Origin: Symbiodinium microadriaticum
Taxonomy: Eukaryota; Sar; Dinophyceae; Suessiales; Symbiodiniaceae
NCBI GenBank assembly: GCA_001939145.1
Contig: LSRX01000483.1
Span: forward strand, 211,448 to 275,447
Direction: 5' to 3'
DNA: 64,000 nucleotides
Shown here: one piece after another, positions 1-12,324 of the stretch
Numbering within the stretch: position 1 is the first letter of the stretch
Layout of the letters: every line of letters starts with the position of its first letter
Notes under the pieces: generated by a model
The model's input: only the letters and a program-made list of their open reading frames with translations
What the model was told of the DNA's origin: nothing
Databases searched by the model: none
Made by a program: the position numbers and the translations under genes

Positions 1-1304
1 AAAGTCAGACAGGGTAAGATCATGGGCCGAGCTGCAAGTACTGCTCCTCTGTAATATGTCCGGTACCTGAGTTTCAGCAGCACCAACCGGCTTGACTGTG
101 GCGGACTCTTGAGGGGCCAGCTGTCAAGCTCAATCGTCGCCAGGAGCCTCGGGTCTTCTGCACATGACACGCCCGGACGAGCTTCGGCTATTCTTTACGC
201 GGTCCATTCCCGCCTTCGCAGCAGTGACCGCCGAATGTTGGGGTCTCTTGCTCGAGGAAAGCCCTTAGCGCATCAGAGCGCAGAAGAAGGTTTGAAGACA
301 GATGCTGCCAATCTCCCAGCCTTGGGGATACCCTCCAAGAGCTCATCGCGGGAGATCGTCTTGCTCTGGCAGTGAGGAGTCGCAGGGCGCTGAACATTGA
401 TTGCACTCCTACACGGCACTGTCCTCAGGCCCCAAACCAGCCTTATCCACGTCCAATATCTGAAAGCTGGGCATTCTCCTGATCTGCACCAAGAGCGGGC
501 GTCTGGAGACGAGTGGGACCAGGAATTTTCAGCAACTTGACTTGGGCTCTGACATGTGTGCAACCCTAAACATCCCTGAACTTTACTTTACAACACAGGC
601 GTCGCAGCAGAGCGATGGCGCGGCATCGCGGCACCAGTTTACCACACATTTCCTTGAACACACATTCGGATATCGTCAGTGCCAAGTGGCAGCCACAGAA
701 GTCGTGTGAAGTGCCGTGTAAGGTGCTCCTCGGAGGGGATTTCTTGAGGTCGCTAGCAGCAAGAGATGGCCAGTGACAGGCGGGAATCTGCAGCAGGCTG
801 GCAGGCTTCGAAAGGCGGCACAACATTGCCTGCGACGTGGGCCAAGAAGGCTGGGGGAGGGGCGACATGCTTCGTCGGGTTTCAGAGCGTGCCTTGAGTG
901 CTGGCCCAAATCTCAAAAACGGAGTTGCCGTTCATCCCATGAAGAGCCGCGTGGAGCAAGGCCTCGAACAAAGTCTCCAAGTGACATCAGTGTCTATGAG
1001 CTCACTGCTTAATTTCCGGTAATTAAGGCCAAGGCCACTTTGTACCTGCCACGGCTGGAATTGAGGCAACAACATGCAACAGCTGCTAGCTGCTAGCTCG
1101 ACAACAGGTTTTCTCATAGCTTGTCATAGAATCTTTCGCGACGTCGCAACTCGGAAAAGGCAGAGCTTGGCAAATCCGTCTTTGCCTCTTGCTCAACACG
1201 ATGGGCTTCCCGCTGATGTGGGTTACCGCATGGTCTGTAACCTGCTTCTCAAGGCAGCTGAACGTAAGAAAGGCAAAACCCTAGCAACGGCCTGTGTGCG
1301 GCTG

Positions 1305-2540
1305 TTGGTTTGCAGGAAACCGCCAGGAACTGGCTCTTGCACCATGGCGTCGCCCGCTGCCTCAGGCTGTTTCTCAAAGCGATCCATTGAATGAATCGTT
1401 CTGTAGAAAGTTTTCCGGTCGAGGAAAGGCGGCACCGCATGGCATCCGCTCACCGCATCCAGCCAAGCTGCCGCCACCTTGCTGCCCAGCCGTCCAGACT
1501 TCGTTTTCACCGGTGGTTGGACTCGGAGGAAGTCGGCCTTGCCAGGCCAATTTTTACAGCAACTTCCATGGGAAGCCTGGACTTTTCAGAAACACGCTGG
1601 GCTGCATGAAACTGCCAAGGCATGCCAAGGCACAAAGCGGCCGGTCGCCTTTACACGGAGCTAGGAGGGTGCTCAACTCCCACTTCAAGCCACGCTAAGA
1701 CGCTATACTCAGAGCTACAATGGAAGAAGGACGCCAATCGTAAACCTTGCACACTCCAAAGCAACACAATGCGCCAGAGCGTTTTTGTTATGCTGCACAT
1801 CGCCTATCAGTCGCTCCCATGATGCATATCAAGCCGAGCTGCATGTTTCCTTGAGAACACGACAGCCTCAAGAGGGCTTCACCCGGCGTCACGCAGCAGA
1901 CAGTCTTCTTATCGCCTTGTTGATGTCTTCCCCGGTCATGGAAACGATGGCAATCTCTGATGGCCAAGGAAGCTCCCTTCGAAGATCCGTCACCTGAAAT
2001 TTAGGCCCAAGGCTTCCCAGAAATGTAGACATGCCATGGCAAGACTTGGCAGCCGGCTGTAAATGCCCACCTTGGCCGCCATGGTGCAGACAGCACTGTT
2101 GCTCTTTCACCGGACCTCCTTCCTTTAGTTGTTCTGATCCTCCAACATGCCTCCTGACCTGGCCCGAGCCTTGTCGACACCAACTTTGTTCTTCCTTCGC
2201 CTGTTCTCACTATCTCACCATCGTTTACCGCCCGCTGGGCCCGCTCCCTCTCTCCACGTCCTTTTCTTCCAGTGCCCCTTTTGACGCAGTGCGGTTCCTA
2301 TGCATGCCGAGATGCTTGGACCCTCTGTGATGACCTTTCACTGGAACGTAGTCACGGTTGCCTCTTTGACAAGGCGAAGCAGCTGGGCTCTGCTACGAAA
2401 CATCCATACACAACAAAACATATAAGTTGGTACAATGACAATCTGGCCCGATTGTGATGCTTCGCTACCGGTGTGACCTCGAATGTTGCCGCCATCGAAA
2501 AGCACGACATCCACGTCAAGCTCAGAGCGGAGAGCATCAC
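1305..2540 (-). pseudogene. Partial duplicate of 5'-nucleotidase C-terminal domain (three exons)
   Basis: Three exons in gene order carry consecutive motifs of the 5'-nucleotidase C-terminal (substrate-binding) domain. Exon 2540-2478 encodes LRSELDVDVVLFDGGNIRG, bounded by an AG acceptor and a GT donor. Exon 1993-1893 encodes VTDLRRELPWPSEIAIVSM followed by a TGEDINKAI helix, again with AG and GT borders. Exon about 1352-1305 encodes PGGFLQTN. The same motif order occurs in the complete gene at 6.4-12.3 kb. I found no metallophosphoesterase exons (GDLLSP, GNHE, GGHDH types) between 2.6 and 6 kb. This is therefore either a C-terminal fragment from a tandem duplication or a gene whose N-terminal exons I missed. 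Splice borders and reading frames are intact in the visible exons, so it need not be dead. The family assignment is fairly sure; gene status is uncertain. Confidence 0.55.
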
Positions 2541-3675
2541 CTGGCATATTCCCAGCTCCTTACTACAAAAGAATATGACTAGGAAAAGTGCTTCGGAGAC
2601 AAAGCCTCAGAAGCCCAATCCTACTGCGGGTCGCTGGCCCTGCTTACACAGTAACGAGCAGGTGACAGAAGTGCCTGTCCGAGTCTTGCCTCACGCTGCA
2701 TTTAGCGTCTCTGTGCTTCTTTACTTGTGGCTCAGTTCAGCTGCTATCTGAAATCTGATGCCTCCGTTGTCGCAGCTGTGCTTGCTGGGAAAGCACGGCG
2801 GTTAGGCAAAGAAAGCTTCCCATGCTCGTTTGCTTGATGCAAGCATCCTTGGAAGACATCTCCTGCCAGGTGGACAGAACGGCTTGAGTCGAGCGTGTGA
2901 AAGTCACACTGCGTTAATTAAGCAGCTTTCAGAGTTGTGAATGCCAGCAGCACGCCCCTTTTTTCCTGTCTTCGGCCGCACAAGGTGTTGGAGCGCTCGT
3001 CCGCTGCATTCCACAGGCCCGTCTCTCGTGCCGTTGAGGTCCGCTCTCGACTCGCTGCTCGACTCTGTGGCTGTCGGATTCTCCTTTTAGCGGGACCCTG
3101 GTCCGCCCTGCCATGCCCTGCCCTTGGACCCGAGGAGGCCATTCCCTTCTGGTTCGTGTTGCCGGAGGTCATCTCTTCTTGGAGGGTTCGGCGACGCAGT
3201 CCTGCAGCCGCGTGGCGTTTGCTCAACACCAGTTGCCATGCCTTGAGGGTCCTGGTCAGCCGCCACTCGTGCCCACCACGGCAGAAACCTGGTATTGACA
3301 CCTTGCAGCTTTCCAGGCATGGCACTACACACCGCGTGGGGAACTTGGTCATCCTGTGAGAAAACCTCACGCATAGCCTGCCCAGGAAGACTTGAGCTGA
3401 GGCACGAGTCACAGCACCCTCACCCACGAGCAGTCGAGGCAGCCACGAAGTCGCCTGAGGAAGTCTGAAGCTGGAGGCCGGATGTCCAAGAAAAAGATGG
3501 CATGCAACCGACAAAAAGGATCGCAGTCCTCGTGGTACTGCTGACGAGTGACGGGAAATTGAAGGAACTTCGGGATCTGCGGGGCAGCTAGGCATCTACC
3601 ATGACTCGTGTTCGGTTGGAGGGCTCTACTTGCAGCCTGCTTAGTGTCCAACTTGTGGAAATTGTCTTGTCTAGC

Positions 3676-5433
3676 TTACTCGTCGGCCTGACCAAGGTTG
3701 TAGGGAAGTCCATGCGGCGGGATGAGAATTGCTGTGGTCAGGACGAGCGCCGCATAAATAGCCTGACCAGTGCAGCGCATGTCATTGGCCCCAAACCGTT
3801 GAAGCAAAGCTTTGGTGCTGGTACCTGGATTGGCATTGCACCGCGCACTGCGCTCCACAAGGTCGGAACATACCCGAGTCTGCGCCGAATGATGTCCGCA
3901 AAGATCATCTGCACAACAAAATGGCTCAAGAACCTGGGAGCTCCAGGACTGAGACGCCACAAGTACCGATGCGCAGCACTAGTGCGCTCCGTGATGCTCA
4001 TGCAGGAAACACCGTCGTGCGGCTGAGGAAGCACAAAAGTGCCGGAGGCCCTCGCAAGGAGAATTCTCATCCTTGCAGCAAGGCTCTGTCCCCACCTGGC
4101 CTTGTTCAGGTGCCGGTCGAAAGGCACGAACGTGAAGCTGCTGAAGCCTACACAGGCGCCCCGAACCACATTACAGCCTAACGTCTGTCATGTGATTGAC
4201 CGGAGCGAAACAAGAGGGACCGAGAACGAACAGATGTCGTGGGATTGCAGATCTCACTACAGAACCAGTGGCTATGTAGTCACGAGTTAGCCGGGAACAG
4301 CAGAAACAAATCCCCCACAGTGGCTTGTTTGCGGAGGTTTAGCTCCGATTCTCTGGGCAAAGTCATCGTATTTGCCGTCGGGGAACAACTTGCAAGCAGC
4401 ATTCCCGACCAGGCTCCGAAGGCAATGACAAGCTGAAGGAGGAAAAGCGCTTCGAGCAGCACCGAGTCCAAATCACCTGCCATTGATATCGTCTAAGACT
4501 CTAAGACGCAAACATTGGGCCCAAGCTCAGGAGATGTCATTCCTTTCGCGATTTATCAATACATCCCGAACAAAGCCTATTGCCTGCCGGTGATATTTCC
4601 TGGGCTTGCCCCTGAAGCAGGAAAAACACTATGTGTCCTCCTTCTCCTCCTCCGCCTCCTCCTCATCCTGCGTGTGCCACTAGAAGTCTGCAGGAGCAGC
4701 GGCGCTGGCCGGCCGGCAAGGCGCTGTTACCAGTCTCAACCCGCACAGAATCCAACATCGCCACCACGGGTAACAGTACGAAATGGCACCGGCTCAGGTT
4801 CCAAACAGTACACATTTTGTCGGGGAGTGATGGTTCATACGATAGGGGAAGTTCTAAGCCACTCACTCATACTTTAGTCCCGATGTTCGGAAGAACATCG
4901 AACACTACTGTTCTCGCAAAGTCGCTCGCATAAGCGGCTGCTTCAACCAGCAACATGGCCAGGCTGAAGATTGACGGAAGGAATGCCCGACATCCCCAAG
5001 AGAGCAGAGCCCAGAACACGGCGCATCTGTACTCCACGGCATGGCTGAGTCCTGTTGCGAACATGGGCACCATGGAAACATGAATCACCACGCATGAACC
5101 TTCACTTCACAGCCGATCTGCATCCGGTCCCAGACATCTCATGGAAACTACCGGGGCCACGTGCAGAGCCAAGATGGTAAATTGCCAGGATAAGATATTG
5201 TTGTACAAGCCTCGGATTCTCAAGCTACTGTTACTTCTGATCTGGGCTATATCGGCAGGCAAAGTTGAGGCTGCAGCGAATACTGTGGATGAAGCGAAAG
5301 TTGTACAAGCAAATAGCACAAACTGCCACGGCTTCCACGTAGAGGATCCCTGGCAGAACTCAAGAGCTGCATCAAGGTCTGAGTCTTGTGAGTGTTCAAG
5401 CGGCCAACCTTCCCCGTCAACCATGGCGACCAA
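3676..5433 (-). other. Possible exons of a membrane protein, plus unassigned DNA
   Basis: Hydrophobic minus-strand reading frames lie at about 5345-5240, 5055-4905, 4450-4300 and 3770-3690. Each could hold one or two membrane-spanning helices. An example is the stretch with SIFSLAMLLVEAAAYA near 4.97 kb. No family motif is recognised and no splice pairs were confirmed. They could be chance frames in an intron or intergenic DNA. Confidence 0.2.
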
Positions 5434-5879
5434 GCAGATGTCAGCTTAGCTGGAGATACGTTGGTAGAGGTGCAAAGGTCGCGAGCGATGCTCCGCCCCG
5501 CATCTGTCAGGGTGCAGGTGGCTTCCTTGCGGTGTCCTACTGTGACTTGACAATATCTTCGTGGGATCGATCACAATGAGGCCTGTGAAGGCTGCGAGCC
5601 AATAAGCCCAGCGAGGTCACAAACAGGGAGCACACACGCGGAATGCCCTGGGCTCCAGTGGAACCGTGCGGTCTAATTGCATCACCCAGTCATATGACAC
5701 GAAAGTCGCTCGTACCACAGTCAGTCAGTTTGTGGTGCATTACAGCACGCGTCTGGAATGCGTGTGTCTGTGAGGGGGGTGGGTTGGTTAGCTGCTTGTC
5801 TGCGCATGCACACAGGCTCTGCATGTATGATGCTAGTCGGCGTCAAAATTACTTGTTCATGCTGCTTATGTTTTTGAAC

Positions 5880-6130
5880 TAACGCGTCCCCTAACGATTT
5901 CCGAGGAATTCGCCTGAGGCACGTGCAGGGACCGAAGTATAAGTAACCCTATCGTTTTAGCGCGTCCCCTATCGATCTTGGGGGTTCTGGCTCAACAACT
6001 ACCCTCTACACTAAACTACATTAACGATAATTTTGACCCCAACTCACATGGACTGCCACGCTCTCTGGCCTGCTCCGCTGTGAAGTAGCTCAGGGCGACC
6101 CAAGTCGGCAACCTTTCACTGGGTAGTTTC
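5880..6130. other. Short intergenic stretch with CCCTAAC/CCCTATCG-type motifs
   Basis: No open frame of note. The stretch carries repeated GCGTCCCCTA motifs (about 5883 and 5962) and lies between the partial nucleotidase copy and the end of the main nucleotidase gene. Confidence 0.3.
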
Positions 6131-6439
6131 ACGATCATCCGGCTGAGAAAGCCAGCACCATGTGGCAACTTGAAACTCGTAGCTCAACCCCGTTGACAAC
6201 CGCACCTGAAGATGCCCTGGTAGCTGGCCGGCGACAACTCCCCTTTCTCGCCCTGAATGGCAGCAGTGTCGAGACCGCAGCGTGCAGAGTTACAGCGTCT
6301 GAGACCTGGACAAAGTCCGCTACAGCCATCAACTGATCTACAGAAGGTTCCACAGCGGCCTCGGACTTCGAGGGGTGCGGGTTTTTTTGCTGCAAGCGAC
6401 TGCTACTCCAGTTGAGGGCACTGCATCTGGAGAATTCGA

Positions 6440-9400
6440 AAACGTTTTCCTGTATGCCTGAATGACTTCGTCCTTTGAAAGCGCCCCAGAGTGCGAGGTG
6501 TTCATGTCGTGGAATTCTGGCAGCTGATCCTGACACATGGCTTCGCTTATCCCTATTATCAGTGCTCCATGTCGCGCTCGAAAGCTCATTGTTGCCAAGA
6601 ATCCCAGACACGCCGAGCGAGCTGTTTCTTAATCAGCTCCTTGGCAGGCCTTGAAGAATCCTCCTGATTCAAACGACACCATGGCATGTGCTGGGGAGGG
6701 AGATAGAAGAGCGCGGGCTCGAAATCGGACGTACAGTGGCTGACTCGCATAAACTCAGCAATCACTCTGCACAACTCAGAGCTGAATAGTCCTTTGGAAT
6801 CTGGCTGGAATTGGCCTTGCACCACTCCTGCAGGGAAATGTGGCTGTCCGCGCTTGAGATGACTTTGCGACGCTGCACCTCGAAGACAGGATTGTGGTTC
6901 ATACCGACGAGCGAGCTGTGCATCATGCCAACACCTGAGCACAGCCAGGCATCAGAGCCGTTCAAAAACTTCCACTGAAATTCTCCGACAATCAAGCTTC
7001 GCGGCTCAGCAGTTTGCTTGGATACTAGCGCTTTGCCGAGATGCGGTACTTCCTGTCCTTCTTCCACTGCTCGTTTGCGATGTGCGTGACCTCAAACCGG
7101 TTTTTTGCATCCGGTGTTATTTCTCTCTGCGCATTGCTTGTGAGTCCTGTCCTTCTGACGATAAGCCTTTACATCCAGCTTGCTGTCCAAGCACCTGGGC
7201 TTGGTCCTCAGGACTGACCCAAAGGCCCTCGTCGGTCTGCAGGAAGCCCCCCGAGCCAGGTTTGAGCGTTCGTGACAGCCGCACAGCGCGTGCGACTTGC
7301 TCGCCATCGAGCACCTCCCATGATGCTCCAATTGCAAACGTCTCTGAAGGTTACTAGCTCGGGTCCGATCGATCTGAGTTCTTCGAAGCTCACAATTTGC
7401 TTCAGGTCGTTGTCGCCCCCATAAGAATCGATTTGCTCGTCAAGCTGAGATGTGCTGAGGTTCGGACTATCTCGACCATGCCTGAACTCCAGGGAAGCTC
7501 CTGTGCGAGGCAAGAAGTATAGAAAAGCCTCGAAGCAACGAAGGAACCGGCTCGGAAGCGCACCAGCTCCAGGTCGGAGAGAGTAAAGACCCAATGGGAG
7601 CCCAGATAATGCTCCGTACTGGGGATGTAGTCCCGATCTCCTCACAGGACGCATTCGTCGCATATCACTCTGAGTGGAGCTACTATAGCCCCACTAGTCC
7701 TCGGATGTTGCCCCCATCGAAGAGCACGCAGTCGACCTGCATCTCGTCCCGAAGCGCGCTGCAGAGGAAAGAGCCCAAGGTCGTCCTCGGCGAGTCCAAA
7801 CCCCTCTGTCTCCGACATAAGCAGAGTCTCTGGCTCCACTGAGACTCCGGCTGATGTTTTCGGATGTTTTTGGAGGACATAACGGGCTGCTCCGCGAAAA
7901 CGCTGAGGTGAACCCGGGCCTGGCGACAACTCAATCACAACATCACCTTCTTTTTCGAAGTGCTCTGGCTCAGTCGTGGCGATTGTTCAAAATCGACATG
8001 GTCCTGAATTCTACGAGGTATGGCTCCGGCCGGGCATTGAAGTCGAAAGGCATGCTATGCCGTCCAGCCACACGAAGACGTACACATAATATACACATTC
8101 CATTTTGCATGTTCAAGAGGCAGCCCGTGTAACTTCATTCACCATGTTGGACTCGCCGGCATTAGCGACCGTTTCTGGATGGCGAGAATTTGGCGCATCT
8201 GAGGGCCGACAGCGTTCAGGATACTTGCGTTTACATGCTGTTGTCGTCTTTGACTCCTTGGACCACTACCTCCTTTCATGGCCATGCTCCAACCCCCACC
8301 GCCATTGGCAGACCCACTGGACCCGGCCATCTTCATGATGCATGAAGAGACAAGGAAGCGAGTCAAGAGAGCGATGAGGCCTTCAACTGCTCCAGATTCC
8401 AGAGCTTCCTCATGTGCTTCTGGACAGATTTACTCACCTAAGCTGTGTAGCACAATCCCATGCCAGAAATTCTAGTGGGACGACGCTTGCAGAGCCAACT
8501 GCTCGACATGCTGTAGTTTGGGAATTGGAAAAAATTCACAAAACAGTCAAGGCGCAGCCCTACTTGTAGCAAAGCTGGCTAAGGGAATGAGATCGTAAAA
8601 GTCGATCGTCGGAACATCCTGGCACTGCTCAGCTCCAACGACACGCCAAGACTTACGGTGCTGCTACGGTGAACGACTTTTGCAAATGCCTCCACCGCCT
8701 GCACCTGCTGTCATGCGACCTGCTGTCTCTTGCCTTTCACCATTTCTGCACCTTCGACTCTCGCGGCTGTAGTGGGCAGCCTTGTCTCCCTGCCAAAGCA
8801 GGTCTACCACGCCAACACGCTGAGCATCCATTCCTCGCACTGGCGACAGCAAACACACAGACGAGGCCGAATCTTCTGCTGCCAAGGCGCCGGTCTTCAG
8901 AAGGACGCAACCATTGTGCTGGTCCAGGTACTCGGTGTGGTCGTGCCCTCCCAATACCTCACGAGGACCCACACGACGCGGCGCTTCTTAATGCATTGCG
9001 AAATCCAAAGTGGCCAAAGGGCTGCATGGATACCGTTTGACCGAGCCATCGTAGCGAGCCTTGCGACAAAGGGATTGCAACTGCGTGAGTCCTACGCCAA
9101 TACGGCAGTCGGGACATGCAGCCCACAACCGTGCAATGCTGAAAACGCTCCACCAGACTCCAAGCGGCTCGATGTCCACTGCTAGGTCCTGGTGGGTCAG
9201 TGCCTGAGCTTGTAGCCAGCCAAAGCCACGAGTGCTGGAACGCCCCGAATACGCATGTAGCGCAGCGGCAGCCTACTGCAATGGCAGGAACAAGCTGTTC
9301 ATCCTTGGTGCCACCACCGCATCCACTTTCTGTGCATCTGGATCAAGCTTGTGTAGATCCATCCTGAAGCAACGGTCTACGGGGATGCAGGTGGGATGCC

Positions 9401-12324
9401 TTTACTTTGGCATGGTGAAAACCCTGCTTGGCCGAGTTTCAGCTCTTTGGCTGTATCGCGGATGCACTCATTGCAGTCCAAAGCGGTGCTGATGGCACCA
9501 CCGAAATCTGCATCGTCCTGAGCAGAGCTTGCCCACGTCTGGCCCCAAAAGCCGGGCTGAGTAGCTGAGGGAAGGACTGTGTAAAGGCTTGGATCCTTTG
9601 TGCAAACACCCAGCAGGCAAAGCTGCCGTGAACTGTCCCCATCCTGGAATGCTGCGAAGACATGGAACACCAGACTTCGCCGTGTCCGGCCTTTGACAAA
9701 CCCACGACGCTGGCATACGTGGGCAAGCCGAGCCTTTGTTCACTGCATATCTGAGAGTTTAAGGCTCGAGGCATCGAGCAAGCTACAACCTGGATTTCGA
9801 CAGGTGGCTCAGGCAGCAAGTCCGGCATGTTGGTATTGATCCAAATCCCTCCTCCTCAGAACAACAGGTAGCAAAAGCGTAACATTGCGCTTTCGCGCAA
9901 GCCTGAACACTTTTTGGATGGGTATCGCACTTCAATTCGAAAACGTCTCAAACGCGATTGATGCGAGGCGGTGCAAATCACCGCACCACTCCAAGTACAA
10001 AACCAAAATACAAACGGTGGCGTGGGCGGGCTTTGAAAAGCTGAACGGTTTCGAACGGACAGCAGCTGCAGAGTCGCTGTATACATGTCACTCCGTGCAA
10101 CACGTTGCACCACACGACACCGCTTTCGCGCAAGACAGAACACGTTTTGGATGCGTAGCGGCAAGCGGCGAAATGCATCCGGTTTCGCACATCGAAGCGA
10201 AAGCGTCTCAGACGCGTGCACCATCAAAGCGCACCGGTAGCCTTAAAGCTCTCAGAGCCTTCAGTAGCTCTTGGAAGCCGGCGTCCCAGTCCCTTTCAAT
10301 CAGCGTCCAGCCTTCTGGTCACCTCGACTCACTGCGCCGCTCACGATAGCCGGAAAAGTCATACCTTGCCATGCCGGGCGGGGCAACTGGGACTCGATGT
10401 ACCGCCAGCTGTGCTGCAAGAGGCAGTTGATTGAACCATCCTTGCCGAATCCTTTGGAGAGCACGTGGCGTGCGGGCTCGTGGTCGGCGAACATGATGAC
10501 ATGTTTGTGAATGAGGTCCTTCAGGGCCAACAACGGGACCACCTGATCTCCAGCATGTAAATGTAGGCTCGGCGACCCGAGAACTCACGAACGAACCAGT
10601 AGGGAACTTGTCCGTGGCCGTCGTATAGGTCAGGACATCCACCGTGACGACGAACCTCCAGCTGTTTCGGATTATCTCCGGTGACTTCCCCAGCATGAGG
10701 AGGTCCTCGTTTCGAGGTCTGGCACGAGCTGGTCAAAGAACTCTGTTGGAGGAGGCCATCTCGGCGGCGTGCTGTGGGTGTGTGGCCTTAGCCGCAGCCG
10801 GCTTTCTCATGACCGGTGAAAACTGCTGCCAGGGCTGCGCTTGCTGTGGCGAGGCGAGCGGCACCAGCGGCAGTTGTTGCCCGGAATGCTGGGAGGCACC
10901 TTGGGCGGCACTTTCACTGCAGGTCCTGTCCTCTTCGGCATGTGCGCAGCTGGCTGAGTATAAGCTTGGCTGCCATCCTTAGGTCGAGGATCGTGTAGTA
11001 GAGGATGAGGGCGTGGTGCTCGGTGTCGTCGATGTAGCTTTGGCCGGGACCGGAGGCGGGTTGGCCTTCGGAACACCTCGACCTGCTCCTTTAGCGGTCT
11101 TGCTCGCGAGTCCAAGCGGTGGCGGCGCAGCACCTGCTCCAGGAGGCGGTGCGAGCACGACGCTTTGTGCTTCCATCTGGTGAAGGCCAATGCTTGATCA
11201 CGGCCCGCGATGCACTGACGAGAATGGCCATCCAAGGACGTAAGAGCCGCATGTCCAATGCCCAAAACCCGCCGAATCTGGTCCGTGCCGGCTGCACGCC
11301 GACAAACGCGAAGGTCGTCGTCAGTGAGGTCCGGCAGCATACGGAAGACCTCGGAGGCGGGCGGAACGCATCACCGCTCTGACTGGCCATGGTGTCGGGA
11401 TGCGATCTGAAAAGCTGAAAGGTCTCGAGCGGACAGCAGCTGCAGAGTCCGCTGCTGTCGCTCGTACATGTCACTCCGGGCAGCACGTTGCACTACACAA
11501 CAACCCCGTTGACGAATCGCTCGGGCACCACCAACTTAGGTCCATACGTTCGCGCCATCTTTCTAGCCGCTGTTTCAGCGATCGAAGGTCGACGTCTGCC
11601 TCGTGGTTTCCGAAGCATGCCTGCAGGGCAGCGCATGAGAAGTCCGAAACGCTGCAACACGCGCAAGTCTTATTTTGAAGTATGTCTTATGCATAACATT
11701 ACTTTGCAGCTCAGCTTCATATTGCACGCCACTCTCCAACATCACCTCCTAGGCGAGCACAGTTGAAAACAGCCGGAGGGGCACTCCTGATGACTCACTT
11801 GCCACTGAGGTTCCACCATTCCTCGGCCTTTGTCCAGCGTGCTCAGAGGATATGGTGAAAGAAGGTCACCTCCAACGCAAACGACCAGGTTCTCACGTCG
11901 TATACCACTGCAGCAGTCCTTACTTTGGTGCGAGCTCGAGGTCAACAGAGGAAAGCAGCTTTGGGCAGCATTTGCTACAAAGGCTGTTAGTCAGTGCAGT
12001 CTTGCTTCGTCTAAGAATTTCCGCAAGCGTGGCCTCAGGAATGGCGCATGTGGCTGTGAGCAAAAAACAAGTCTTGTGTCTCTGCATGTGTTGAGACACG
12101 TCGCACCAGCTGCCGAGGTGCAAATTGTCCATGATGTACACATCATTGATGTGGACTAAACGGATGCGCACTGCATCCTCGTCATCTTCTTCCTTCGCTG
12201 CCGAATCGCCAAAGCAGCCAAAGCACAGATGCGTTCTTGGGTCTGACAGCTGTGGCCGGAGCACCGCCTTCGCGCGAAGTGTCCAGATGGCCTCTTCCTC
12301 CGAGCCCGAGCCGGACATGCGCAA
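6440..12324 (-). CDS. 5'-nucleotidase-family metallophosphoesterase with EF-hand, multi-exon
   Basis: This is a hydrolase of the UshA/CD73-type superfamily, split into many exons. Phosphoesterase exons: 12324-12122 (LVHINDVYIMDN); 12033-12000 (LPRLRKFLDEA); about 11907-11845 (GGDLLSPYPLSTLDKG); about 11635-11560 (CFGNHEADVDLRSL); about 9845-9785 (WINTNMPDLLPEP); about 9645-9440 (LLGVCTKDPSLY, FGGAI); about 9205-9165 (ALTHQDLAVDI); 8965-8780 (VLGGHDHTEYLD). C-terminal domain exons: about 7800-7700 (LGSFLCSALRDEM, FDGGNIRG); 7453-7346 (YGGDNDLKQIVSFEELR); about 7326-7185 (LDGEQVARAV, GSGGFLQT). An exon at about 6598-6440 holds an EF-hand loop starting NTSHSGALSKDE. The first intron (12121-12034) is GC...AG and joins a conserved motif exactly. 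Motif I has Asp then Tyr where many relatives have D-x-H. The family is well supported; substrate and exact exon ends are not known. Confidence 0.72.
9885..10220 (+). repeat. Two diverged direct repeat units
   Basis: A unit starting TTTCGCGCAAG at about 9890 recurs at about 10130. Both continue with a GAACAC..TTTTGGATG core and end near an ACGTCTCA/GCGTCTCA box. The units are diverged and roughly 240 bp apart. They lie in the large intron of the nucleotidase gene, next to the retroelement remnant. Confidence 0.5.
10029..10125 (+). repeat. Direct repeat flanking retroelement remnant (left copy)
   Basis: About 95 bp including AAAAGCTGAACGG, GGACAGCAGCTGCAGAGTC and ACATGTCACTCC. It matches 11404-11500 in the same orientation with moderate divergence and one short indel. 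Confidence 0.6.
10370..11400 (-). mobile_element. Decayed retroelement with RNase H-like fragment inside an intron
   Basis: The minus strand at about 10620-10370 encodes pieces that read like the RT/RNase H end of a dinoflagellate retroelement. VPYWFVREFSGRRAYIYMLE is followed, one base out of frame, by VVPLLALKDLIHKH and FADHEPARHVLSKG. Upstream, 11176-10979 encodes an Ala/Pro/Ser/Thr-rich stretch resembling a gag-type linker. The frame is broken, so the copy is dead. Direct repeats at 10029-10125 and 11404-11500 bracket it and may be remnants of its termini. The assignment rests on motif resemblance only; the subclass (LTR, DIRS or LINE) cannot be fixed by eye. Confidence 0.45.
11404..11500 (+). 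repeat. Direct repeat flanking retroelement remnant (right copy)
   Basis: Right-hand partner of 10029-10125, sharing AAAAGCTGAA, GGACAGCAGCTGCAGAGTC and ACATGTCACTCCG. It has a short insertion relative to the left copy. Confidence 0.6.

Noticed and set aside
2918-3595. Minus-strand 225-codon open frame
   Set aside because: Arg/Ser-rich without motifs, and two other frames in the same place look equally open; probably chance.
3911-3931. ATGGCTCAAG similar to the end of the dinoflagellate spliced leader
   Set aside because: Only about ten bases match and the diagnostic CCATTTTGG part is absent, so it is not a convincing retroposed-mRNA relic.
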